This document shows positions 1 to 5,798 of a DNA stretch of 7,035 bases, one piece after another (within the stretch, counting starts at the first letter, position 1; the number at the start of each line of letters is the position of its first letter). The position numbers and the translations under genes are program-made. The stretch comes from Bacteroidales bacterium (GTDB lineage: Bacteria > Bacteroidota > Bacteroidia > Bacteroidales > Paludibacteraceae): assembly GCA_900768725.1 (NCBI GenBank), contig CAAGDU010000159.1:1-7035 (forward strand), read 5' to 3'. The notes under the pieces are model-generated. The model was not told the DNA's origin and did not search any database. It saw nothing but the letters and a program-made list of their open reading frames with translations.

Positions 1-519
1 ACGGCGCGCGAGGGCTTGTCGGGCATTGCCATCGCGGCGGCGGTGGAGGGGGTGCGTCCTTTCCTGATAGAGGTGCAGGCGCTGGTGTCATCGGCGGCTT
101 ATGGCACTCCGCAACGCTCCTGCACGGGCTTCGACAGCCGCAGGCTGAACATGCTACTTGCCGTGTTGGAGAAGCGCGTGGGCTTTAAGTTGCTGCAGAA
201 AGATGTCTTCCTGAATATCGCCGGCGGCTTGCGGGTGAACGACCCCGCAATAGACTTGGCAGTGCTGGCGGCGGTGCTGTCGTCGAATATGGATATCGCG
301 CTTGATGCCGACACCTGCCTGACGGGCGAGGTGGGCTTGGCAGGCGAGATTCGCCCCGTGAACCGCATCGAGCAGCGCATACAGGAGGCGGAGAAATTAG
401 GCTTCCGCCGTATCATCATCCCCGAGCAGCAGCAACAGGGTTTGTCCAAACGCTTCCGCATAGAGGTGGTCGCTGTAGGCAAAGTGGCAGATGCCTTCCG
501 CCTGCTGATACAGAAATGA
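1..519 (+). CDS. radA: DNA repair protein RadA (Sms), C-terminal part
   Basis: Partial gene: the frame is open from base 1 and ends at TGA 517-519, so 172 codons are visible. RadA is a RecA-like ATPase that promotes branch migration and processing of recombination intermediates in the cytoplasm. What is visible is its C-terminal Lon-protease-like domain. Clear family blocks are IEVQALVS, YGTPQRS, TGFDSRRLNMLLAVLEKR, DVFLNIAGG, DPAIDLAVLAA and GEVGLAGEIRPVNRIEQR. In RadA this domain acts as a scaffold, not a protease. The zinc finger, Walker A and KNRFG motifs must lie upstream of the window, since full RadA is about 450 residues. The first methionine-like codon here (TTG at 16) is internal and is not a start. 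No strong terminator follows. The gene is followed by a 240-nt gap with its own promoter, so it is probably not cotranscribed with the envelope genes. Confidence 0.95.
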   Translation, partial: TAREGLSGIAIAAAVEGVRPFLIEVQALVSSAAYGTPQRSCTGFDSRRLNMLLAVLEKRVGFKLLQKDVFLNIAGGLRVNDPAIDLAVLAAVLSSNMDIALDADTCLTGEVGLAGEIRPVNRIEQRIQEAEKLGFRRIIIPEQQQQGLSKRFRIEVVAVGKVADAFRLLIQK

Positions 520-572
520 CAGCGGTAGAGGCTTGTCAAGTAACAATCTGGTATTTGGTTAAAAAAGTTATG

Positions 573-614
573 GTCGGCTTATGGTCGGCTTACAGTCCGC
601 TAAACGACGACTAA
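573..614 (+). repeat. Four 11-bp-spaced direct repeats, GTCSGCTWA
   Basis: Four related 9-mers start at 573, 584, 595 and 606, spaced exactly 11 bp apart: GTCGGCTTA, GTCGGCTTA, GTCCGCTAA and GACGACTAA. The first two belong to a perfect 11-bp tandem duplication (570-591) and the others have drifted. They lie in the radA/barrel-protein gap, about 90-130 bp upstream of the promoter. A spacing near one helical turn would suit a protein binding the same DNA face, but similar short-word repeats in the other gaps make a plain repeat array equally possible. The function is unknown. Confidence 0.7.
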
Positions 615-700
615 GAAGGCAAGTGTCATTTTGTCAAAAAGCGTGTAGAGCGTTAATTTTTGGTAAAAATGGCACTATTTTTTATTTTGTAGGCAATATA

Positions 701-732
701 TTTGGAAATTCCGTATTTTTTTTGTATCTTTG
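701..732 (+). promoter_or_regulatory. Bacteroidota-type promoter for the barrel-protein gene
   Basis: The -33 box TTTG is at 701-704 and the -7 box TATCTTTG is at 725-732, with 20 bp between them. This matches the Bacteroidota primary sigma factor consensus (TTTG, 19-21 bp, TAnnTTTG). Transcription would begin near 738-740, giving a leader of about 20 nt before the TTG start at 760. It is the best promoter in the window and may drive the whole envelope gene run downstream. Confidence 0.82.
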
Positions 733-744
733 CACGCTCATTTT

Positions 745-748
745 GGAG
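745..748 (+). promoter_or_regulatory. Shine-Dalgarno-like GGAG for the TTG start
   Basis: GGAG lies 11 nt before the TTG codon at 760. Purine-rich ribosome sites are weak or absent before most genes in this window, as is usual in Bacteroidota. The site therefore helps to justify the non-ATG start. An in-frame TAG at 754-756 rules out any start further upstream. Confidence 0.5.
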
Positions 749-759
749 AATTGTAGGCA

Positions 760-1527
760 TTGGATAAGAAGTTGCGAAATATCGTATTGTGGACTTGCGC
801 CGCTTGGGCAATGAGCGTGAGCGCGCAGACGGAGCGGATGTATCGCTGTGAGTTGGGACTGCAAGGAGGCTGCGGATACTATGCGGGCGATGCGACGGAG
901 TACGTGTTTCAGGATGTGCGCGAGGCGTATGGTCTGCATTTCCGCTACAAGTTTGACCAGCGTTGGGCACTGCAAGTGAAGGGCTTGGCGCACCATATCA
1001 AGGGGCAATTTTCTGCGGGCGAGACACCCGCGTCCCCGGTGGATGTTAGCACAGCCGGACAAATTACCGAGGGCGAGACGTCCGCGCCCTCGATTAACGC
1101 ACCCAGACAACTTTGGGAGACGCAGATGGTGAATGTGGATGTCGTGGGAGAGTTCAATTTCTTTCGGTTTGGGGTGCGTCAGTACGATGAGCGGATAAAA
1201 CCAATAACGCCTTATATCGGAGTGGGAATAGGCATCGGGATGTGTATGGAGCCGAATTGGGCATGGCGAGGGTATAGCCCGGTGGTGCAAGTGTATGTGC
1301 CTTTTGTGGTGGGCGTGAAGTGGAAAATTGCAGATAGATGGCAGTTGCAAGCCGCATGGCAACATAACGTGTATTTTGCTGATAATCTGGAAGGTATAGA
1401 TGAGTTGAACAATGCACATAACTTAAACGGCAGTAATTTTTTGAACAATGATGTTACCTCGCAACTCACGGTTGGCATAGTTTTTGAGTTTGCACAAGAC
1501 AGGAAAATTTGTGCATTGTGCGAGTGA
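760..1527 (+). CDS. Outer-membrane beta-barrel protein, DUF6089-like
   Basis: A 255-residue protein. The TTG start at 760 is chosen because TAG lies just upstream in frame and because it gives a full signal peptide: MDKK, a hydrophobic stretch, then AMSVSA|Q with cleavage after residue 22. The next in-frame ATG (811, residue 18) would destroy that signal. The mature part has alternating beta-strand patterns typical of a small barrel (LGLQGGCGYYAGD near the start; QRWALQVKGLAHHIKG; NVDVVGEFNFFRFG; TPYIGVGIGIGM; DRWQLQAAWQHNVYF; a final strand TSQLTVGIVFEF) and a short Cys-containing tail. Strand order, the GEFNFF block and the position before uppS resemble the DUF6089 family of Bacteroidota. 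The family assignment is from memory of its pattern, not a search. The molecular role is unknown; it is a likely client of the BamA encoded downstream. Residues 86-112 form an odd repeat-derived loop with two related 9-residue units, described separately. Confidence 0.8.
   Translation: MDKKLRNIVLWTCAAWAMSVSAQTERMYRCELGLQGGCGYYAGDATEYVFQDVREAYGLHFRYKFDQRWALQVKGLAHHIKGQFSAGETPASPVDVSTAGQITEGETSAPSINAPRQLWETQMVNVDVVGEFNFFRFGVRQYDERIKPITPYIGVGIGIGMCMEPNWAWRGYSPVVQVYVPFVVGVKWKIADRWQLQAAWQHNVYFADNLEGIDELNNAHNLNGSNFLNNDVTSQLTVGIVFEFAQDRKICALCE
1015..1039 (+). repeat. GC-rich palindromic repeat, coding copy 1
   Basis: GCGGGCGAGACACCCGC (1015-1031) followed by GTCCCCGG lies in frame in the barrel-protein gene and encodes AGETPASPV (residues 86-94). 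GCGGG pairs with CCCGC. One A-to-G change at 1026 would give a 7-bp stem around AGA. It aligns with the intergenic copy starting at 2444 at about 20 of 26 positions with one gap, including the trailing CCCCGG/CCCGG. Confidence 0.6.
1069..1093 (+). repeat. GC-rich palindromic repeat, coding copy 2
   Basis: This copy lies exactly 54 nt (18 codons) after the first and in the same frame. It encodes EGETSAPSI (residues 104-112) and matches copy 1 at 19 of 25 bases without gaps. It contains a perfect 7-bp inverted repeat: GAGGGCG (1069-1075) pairs with CGCCCTC (1085-1091) across a 9-nt loop. The 18-codon spacing fits either a duplication within the gene or two insertions. Confidence 0.6.
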
Positions 1528-1534
1528 GGGTGAT

Positions 1535-1555
1535 AATTATGAATTATGAATTATG
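1535..1555 (+). repeat. AATTATG heptamer x3
   Basis: Three perfect tandem copies of AATTATG begin 8 nt after the stop codon of the barrel-protein gene. This is the first of the period-7 arrays in the gap before uppS. Confidence 0.85.
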
Positions 1556-1567
1556 AGTGCCCATGCT

Positions 1568-1602
1568 CTGACCGCTGACCAATAACCACTAAGCACTTAT
1601 AG
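1568..1602 (+). repeat. Degenerate heptamer array, CTRACCA type
   Basis: Five successive 7-mers: CTGACCG, CTGACCA, ATAACCA, CTAAGCA and CTTATAG, with decay toward the right. The same word resumes on the other side of the GC hairpin at 1604-1629, with CTAACCA (1631-1637) and CTGACTA (1638-1644), the latter running to within 5 nt of the uppS start. The array carries no recognisable ribosome site or promoter. Confidence 0.65.
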
Positions 1603-1603
1603 C

Positions 1604-1629
1604 CCCGATGGGTCGGGACGTCCTCGGAC
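1604..1629 (+). repeat. GC-rich hairpin element before uppS
   Basis: CCCGA (1604-1608) pairs with TCGGG (1613-1617) around TGGG. GTCC (1620-1623) can pair with GGAC (1626-1629). The centre TCGGGACGTCC resembles CGAGACGTCC in the second coding copy and GGGGACGCC in the copy before bamA, and all three regions have a CGGAC nearby. It is treated as a diverged member of the same palindromic family. It lacks a T-tract, so it is not a typical terminator. Confidence 0.5.
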
Positions 1630-1630
1630 A

Positions 1631-1644
1631 CTAACCACTGACTA
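1631..1644 (+). repeat. CTRACYA heptamers adjoining the uppS start
   Basis: CTAACCA and CTGACTA continue the word seen at 1568-1602 after interruption by the GC hairpin. Their position directly before the ATG at 1649 means they form the uppS translation leader. Confidence 0.6.
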
Positions 1645-1648
1645 CTAT

Positions 1649-2392
1649 ATGAACTATCAATCGCAAATAGACAAAGCGCGTATGCCGCGGCACGTGGCTA
1701 TCATCATGGATGGCAACGGCAGGTGGGCAAAGAAGCAGGGCTTGGCTCGTATGTATGGGCATAAGCAGGGTGTGGAGACCGTGCACCGTATCACGGAGAC
1801 GGCGGCGGAGTTGGGTATTCAGTATCTGACCCTCTATACTTTCTCCACGGAGAACTGGAATCGTCCGAAAGAGGAGGTGGACGCGCTGATGACGCTGCTG
1901 GTGGATACCATCGCCAAAGAGACGCCGACGCTGATGAAGAACAATGTGCGGCTGCTGACCATAGGCGATACGGGGCGATTGCCGGAGGGCGCAAAGCGCA
2001 AGTTCGAGCAGTGTATGGAGGAGACGAGCGGCAACACGGGGCTGCGACTGGTGATAGCGCTCAGTTACTCCGCACGGTGGGAGATAACGAACGCTATGCA
2101 GGCGGCAGTGCGCAAAGCGCAGACGGGTGAACTGAAGGTGGAGGACGTGAACGAAGAACTGGTGTCGTCGCTGATGACTACGGCAGGTATGCCTGACCCC
2201 GACCTGCTGATACGGACGAGCGGCGAGTTGCGAATAAGCAACTTCCTCTTGTGGCAATTGGCTTACTCGGAGTTGTACTTCACCGACTGCCTGTGGCCCG
2301 AGTTCACGGAAGAGGAGTTCTGCAAGGCGATAGTGGATTACCAACACCGCGAGCGTCGATTCGGCAAGACGAGCGAGCAAGTGAAAAATTAA
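1649..2392 (+). CDS. uppS: Isoprenyl transferase (undecaprenyl diphosphate synthase)
   Basis: A 247-residue cis-prenyltransferase, normal length for the family. It condenses isopentenyl diphosphate onto farnesyl diphosphate with cis geometry at the inner face of the cytoplasmic membrane. The product becomes the undecaprenyl phosphate carrier for peptidoglycan, O-antigen and capsule precursors. Diagnostic blocks are all intact: HVAIIMDGNGRWA with catalytic Asp21, Arg25 and Trp26; YGHKQG at 36-41; LYTFSTENWNRP at 62-73; LSYSARWEI at 138-146; and the C-terminal PDPDLLIRTSGELRISNF with Arg188, Arg194 and Ser196, then SELYF with Glu207. These correspond to the diphosphate- and magnesium-binding residues of the E. 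coli enzyme. The ATG at 1649 gives the usual short N-terminus before the Asp motif. It lies 121 nt after the barrel-protein gene and 109 nt before bamA, and both gaps are filled with repeats. Confidence 0.97.
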   Translation: MNYQSQIDKARMPRHVAIIMDGNGRWAKKQGLARMYGHKQGVETVHRITETAAELGIQYLTLYTFSTENWNRPKEEVDALMTLLVDTIAKETPTLMKNNVRLLTIGDTGRLPEGAKRKFEQCMEETSGNTGLRLVIALSYSARWEITNAMQAAVRKAQTGELKVEDVNEELVSSLMTTAGMPDPDLLIRTSGELRISNFLLWQLAYSELYFTDCLWPEFTEEEFCKAIVDYQHRERRFGKTSEQVKN

Positions 2393-2396
2393 TGTG

Positions 2397-2428
2397 TAAA
2401 TTTGAAAATTTGAAAATTTGAAAATTGA
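2397..2428 (+). repeat. AAAATTTG octamer array x4
   Basis: TAAATTTG, AAAATTTG, AAAATTTG and AAAATTGA follow each other with a period of 8 bp, starting 4 nt after the uppS stop. The first unit happens to match the -7 promoter box TAnnTTTG, but no TTTG lies 19-21 bp before it, so a promoter is not called. Confidence 0.85.
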
Positions 2429-2492
2429 CATGTGAATTAATTAGCAGGCGGGGACGCCTGCGTACCCGGACATAATTTACAAATTTTCAAAT
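2400..2492. repeat. 13-bp perfect inverted repeat bracketing a GC hairpin
   Basis: ATTTGAAAATTTG (2400-2412) is exactly complementary to CAAATTTTCAAAT (2480-2492). Between the arms lie the rest of the octamer array and the GC hairpin at 2444-2461. The gap could therefore form a long stem with a second hairpin in its loop. The right arm ends 9 nt before the bamA ATG. Confidence 0.75.
2444..2461 (+). repeat. GC-rich palindromic repeat before bamA
   Basis: GCAGGCG (2444-2450), GGGA loop, CGCCTGC (2455-2461): a perfect 7-bp stem, followed by GTACCCGGAC. Compared with the coding copy at 1015, the third stem base changed from G to A and its partner changed from C to T, so pairing is preserved. There is no following T-tract, which argues against a simple terminator. 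Confidence 0.7.
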
Positions 2493-2501
2493 TATTAAAG
2501 A

Positions 2502-5186
2502 ATGGTGGCGTATAGTCGATATATATTCATGTTGTTGTTTTGCTGGCTGACGGTGGTCGCTCTGCGGGCGCAGGTGGCGGCAGACTCGGTGGCAACGGCG
2601 TTGCCCGAGGACGGCGAGGAGCAACCCCTGCAAGCGGAGGAAGGCGTGTCCGTCAGCGATGCGGGGGACGAACCCCTGCCGGAGATAGAATACACCTACC
2701 AGCGCAAGACCTACGAGATAGCAGGGATAAGCGTTACGGGTGCGGACAGTTATGAGGATTTTGTACTCATCGGTTTCTCCGGACTGGCAGTAGGCGACAA
2801 GATAGAGGTGCCCGGCGACCAGATAACCAAGGCTATCAAACGATTCTGGAAACAAGGACTCTTCTCGGATGTGAAGATAAAAGCCAAGAAGATAGAGGGG
2901 CAGAAGATATGGCTGGAGATAGCGTTGAAGCAACGCCCGAGGGTGTCGGAGGTGATATATAACGGACTGAAAAAGAGCGAGAAAGAGGATGTGGAGGTGA
3001 AAGTAGGTATCCGCAACGGCAGTCAGATGACGCCCAACCTCTCCGACCATGCAAAGACCGTGATAGAGAAGTATTTTGCGGAGAAAGGTTACCACAACGC
3101 GGAAGTCGTTGTCTTGCAGCAGGCAGACCAAGACCACCCTGGGTATGTGAAAGTGGCGATTAACGTGAACAAGAAAGAGAAAACCAAAGTCGGGAAAATC
3201 TACATCACGGGTAACGAGGCGCTGACACATAACCAAATCAACAAGGCGATGAAGAAGACGAATGATAACAACATCATCAACCTCTTCCGTACCAAGAAAT
3301 TCGTCGCCGAGGAGTATGAGAACGACAAGGCGGCAGTGATAGAGAAATACAACGAGATAGGCTACCGCGATGCGTATATAGTGGCAGACAGCGTGGTGCC
3401 GAACCCCGAAGACCCGACGCGCGTGGACGTGTATATGACCATCAGCGAGGGCGATAAGTACTACATCCGCAGCGTGAACTGGGTGGGAAATACGGTGTAT
3501 CCCTACGAGTTGCTGGACGCGACGCTGGGCGTGAAGAAAGGCGATGTCTATAACCTAAAGACCATCAACGACCGCCTGCTGAACGATGACGATGCAGTGT
3601 CGAAACTCTATACCGACCAAGGCTATCTGTTCTTCAACGTGGAGCCCGTGGAGGTGAACGTGGAGAATGATAGTATTGATTTTGAGATGCGTATGTACGA
3701 GGGAAAGCCCGCTACCATCAACGAAATCAATATAGTAGGCAACACGCGCGTGTACGAGCATGTGGTGCGCCGTGAGTTGTACACCAAGCCCGGGCAGTTG
3801 TATTCACAGTCGGACATCATGCGCTCCTTGCGCGAGTTGGCGCAGATGGGGCACTTCGACCAAGAGAAGTTGGTGCCTGATATCCAGCCTAACCCCGAAG
3901 AAGGGACGGTGGATATCACCTACCAGTTGGAGACCAAGTCGAGCGACCAGATAGAGTTCTCGTTAGGGTGGGGTGCCAGCGGTTTGGTAGGCTCTATCGG
4001 ATTGAAATTCACCAACTTCGCGATACAGAACCTATTCAACAAAAAAGCCTACCGCATCGTGCCGCAGGGCGAAGGACAGACCTTCTCCATCAACGCCCGC
4101 ACCAATGGTGTGTACTACACCTCGGCGAGCCTCTCGTTCTTGGAGCCGTGGCTTGGCGGGAAACGTCCTAACTCGCTGAGCGTCAATGTGTTCTTCGCTT
4201 CGCAGTCAGGCTATTCCAAACGTTACCAAGAGGCGTATAACCAACTGGTGAACTCTTATTCGAGTTATTATTACGCCAACGGCTATTCCGACTACTACCA
4301 GCAGCTGGCAGAGACGGAGAGCGACAAGGATATCTACATGCGTACCTTCGGTGTGAGTGTGGGATATGGTAAGCGTCTGCGCTGGCCCGATGACTACTTT
4401 ACCTTCTACGGCGATATCTCTTATCAACTCTATATGATGAAAGATTGGCCCTACCTGCTGATTTCTAACGGTATGTGCCATAACCTCTCGCTGAACTTGC
4501 AACTCTCGCGCTCCAGCATCGACAACCCCATCTACACCCGCCGCGGATCGCAGTTCACGCTGGGACTGAAGATAACGCCGCCGTGGTCGCTGATGAACGG
4601 GAAGAACTACGCCAACATGACCACCTCAGAGCGCTATCACATGCTGGAGTACCATAAGTGGAAATTCTCGGGCAAGGTGTTTACGCCGCTTACACGCGAT
4701 AGCAAGTTGGTGCTGATGACCCGCGCAGAGTTCGGTTATTTGGGACATTACAACAGGTATGCGAAATCGCCGTTTGAGTCGTTCTACATGGGTGGCGACG
4801 GCATGTCCGGCTACTCCACCTATTCCACCGACTATATCTCTATGCGTGGTTACCAATCAGGCTCGCTCACGCCCTACGACCCACAGACAGGACGAAACAT
4901 GGGTTACGTATATAGCAAGTTTACCATGGAGCTGCGCTATCCTATCTCGCTGGAGCAGAACGCCACCATCTGGGCATTGGCATTCATCGAGGCAGGAAAC
5001 TGCTACGCGGATATCAAAGACTACAATCCATTTGACCTGAAGCGCAGTGCCGGTGTAGGCGTGCGTATCTTCCTGCCGATGTTCGGACTGATGGGTATCG
5101 ACTGGGGTTACGGATTTGACGAAATCAACGGTTCGAAGCAGTACGGCGGCTCACAGTTCCACTTTATCTTAGGACAAGAGTTGTAA
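2502..5186 (+). CDS. bamA: Outer membrane protein assembly factor BamA
   Basis: An 894-residue Omp85-family protein, central component of the machine that folds and inserts beta-barrel proteins into the outer membrane. A signal peptide covers about residues 1-23, ending LRA|Q. An acidic linker (about 24-66) with 12 Asp/Glu and no Lys/Arg follows. Five POTRA domains come next, roughly 71-145, 146-225, 228-318, 320-400 and 404-478. Each shows the usual pattern of a strand, an R-L or L-like helix with F/Y-x-x-x-G-Y/F, and a closing strand, for example KYFAEKGYHNAEVVV and KLYTDQGYLFFNVEP. The barrel runs from about 482 to the end. It contains the conserved loop-6 motif MRGY at 781-784 and ends in FHFILGQEL, an aromatic-rich final strand. 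The ATG at 2502 is kept because later starts shorten the signal peptide. Five POTRA domains and the total length are normal for Bacteroidota. The first Skp gene follows after only 21 nt, so the two are almost surely cotranscribed. Confidence 0.97.
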   Translation: MVAYSRYIFMLLFCWLTVVALRAQVAADSVATALPEDGEEQPLQAEEGVSVSDAGDEPLPEIEYTYQRKTYEIAGISVTGADSYEDFVLIGFSGLAVGDKIEVPGDQITKAIKRFWKQGLFSDVKIKAKKIEGQKIWLEIALKQRPRVSEVIYNGLKKSEKEDVEVKVGIRNGSQMTPNLSDHAKTVIEKYFAEKGYHNAEVVVLQQADQDHPGYVKVAINVNKKEKTKVGKIYITGNEALTHNQINKAMKKTNDNNIINLFRTKKFVAEEYENDKAAVIEKYNEIGYRDAYIVADSVVPNPEDPTRVDVYMTISEGDKYYIRSVNWVGNTVYPYELLDATLGVKKGDVYNLKTINDRLLNDDDAVSKLYTDQGYLFFNVEPVEVNVENDSIDFEMRMYEGKPATINEINIVGNTRVYEHVVRRELYTKPGQLYSQSDIMRSLRELAQMGHFDQEKLVPDIQPNPEEGTVDITYQLETKSSDQIEFSLGWGASGLVGSIGLKFTNFAIQNLFNKKAYRIVPQGEGQTFSINARTNGVYYTSASLSFLEPWLGGKRPNSLSVNVFFASQSGYSKRYQEAYNQLVNSYSSYYYANGYSDYYQQLAETESDKDIYMRTFGVSVGYGKRLRWPDDYFTFYGDISYQLYMMKDWPYLLISNGMCHNLSLNLQLSRSSIDNPIYTRRGSQFTLGLKITPPWSLMNGKNYANMTTSERYHMLEYHKWKFSGKVFTPLTRDSKLVLMTRAEFGYLGHYNRYAKSPFESFYMGGDGMSGYSTYSTDYISMRGYQSGSLTPYDPQTGRNMGYVYSKFTMELRYPISLEQNATIWALAFIEAGNCYADIKDYNPFDLKRSAGVGVRIFLPMFGLMGIDWGYGFDEINGSKQYGGSQFHFILGQEL

Positions 5187-5207
5187 AAGAATGTGTTTTT
5201 ATAAAAC

Positions 5208-5726
5208 ATGAAACGACTATTTATTATATTGTGTAGTGCAGTGATGGCAGCGGGGTGCTATGCTGCCAAAGAGCAGTCGATAGCGTATATCGATATGCAG
5301 TATATCTTGAAGAACCTGCCGCAGTACGAGTCTGCCAATGAGCAACTGACGCTTATCTCCAAACGTTGGCAGAAAGAGATAGATGCCTTGGCGCAAGAGG
5401 CTCGAGTGCTGAGTAGCAACTATCAGACGGAGCAGATTTTTCTCTCTGAAGAGATGCGAAAGCGACGCGAGGAGGAGATTGTGCAGAAAGAGCAGCAGGT
5501 GCTGGAACTCAAACGCAAGTACTTCGGAAAAGACGGCGAACTATTCAAAAAACGCGAGGCGCTGATAAAGCCCATTCAAGACGATATCTATGCCGCTATA
5601 CAGGAGTTGGCAAATGAGAAGAAGATTGATATTGTCCGCGACAGATCTGCCGACCCCGCATTGATATACATGTCCGGCAAGTTGGATATCAGTGACCAAG
5701 TGCTGGAGAAGTTGGGGGCAAAATAA
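5208..5726 (+). CDS. OmpH/Skp family periplasmic chaperone, first paralogue
   Basis: A 172-residue protein of the Skp (OmpH) family, which forms trimers that hold unfolded outer-membrane proteins in the periplasm before delivery to BamA. An N-terminal export signal is followed by the family's opening strand SIAYIDMQYILKNLPQY. A long charged helical region (about 45-125) rich in Glu, Lys, Arg and Gln forms the predicted coiled-coil tentacles (KRWQKEIDALAQEA; EEMRKRREEEIVQKEQQ). The C-terminal return strands include ALIYMSGKLDISDQVLEKLG. The signal ends in MAAGC (Cys17), which fits a loose lipobox, so the protein could be a lipoprotein; signal peptidase I cleavage after CYAA is the alternative. 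It starts 21 nt after bamA, and adjacency to bamA strongly supports the chaperone role. Confidence 0.92.
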   Translation: MKRLFIILCSAVMAAGCYAAKEQSIAYIDMQYILKNLPQYESANEQLTLISKRWQKEIDALAQEARVLSSNYQTEQIFLSEEMRKRREEEIVQKEQQVLELKRKYFGKDGELFKKREALIKPIQDDIYAAIQELANEKKIDIVRDRSADPALIYMSGKLDISDQVLEKLGAK

Positions 5727-5740
5727 AAGACCCACCCCGT

Positions 5741-5760
5741 CCCTCCCTACAAAGGGAGGG
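5741..5760 (+). repeat. CCCTCCCT/AGGGAGGG hairpin between the skp genes
   Basis: A perfect 8-bp stem, CCCTCCCT (5741-5748) with AGGGAGGG (5753-5760), around the loop ACAA. It starts 14 nt after the first skp stop and lies 38 nt before the second skp start. The bases after the stem are GGATGGTTCT, not a T-run, so intrinsic termination is unlikely. It could slow transcription, protect upstream mRNA from 3' decay, or be a dispersed repeat. Confidence 0.75.
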
Positions 5761-5798
5761 GGATGGTTCTAAACATTGTAAATTATAACTAAATACAT

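Noticed and set aside
670..690. Sigma-54 promoter
   Set aside because: TGGCAC is present, but the required GC near -12 is missing.
581..814. Open frame of 77 codons in the radA/barrel-protein gap
   Set aside because: It runs through the 11-bp repeats and the promoter and overlaps the start of the barrel-protein gene. The translation has no recognisable pattern.
682..1419. Long minus-strand open frame (245 codons) opposite the barrel-protein gene
   Set aside because: It is His/Pro/Cys-rich with no domain pattern, and the + strand frame has a signal peptide and barrel strands. It is a shadow.
2397..2404. Promoter -7 box TAAATTTG before bamA
   Set aside because: It matches TAnnTTTG, but no TTTG or TTG lies at the required distance upstream, and the word is simply the first unit of the octamer array.
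1631..2431. Long minus-strand open frame opposite uppS
   Set aside because: The + frame contains every cis-prenyltransferase motif. The minus frame is Arg/His/Leu-rich and unconvincing.
2487..3236. Minus-strand open frame opposite the start of bamA
   Set aside because: It overlaps a clear BamA POTRA region and shows no family pattern.
5741..5770. Intrinsic terminator between the skp genes
   Set aside because: The stem is strong but is followed by GGATGGTTCT rather than a run of T, and a clear second skp gene lies in the same direction.
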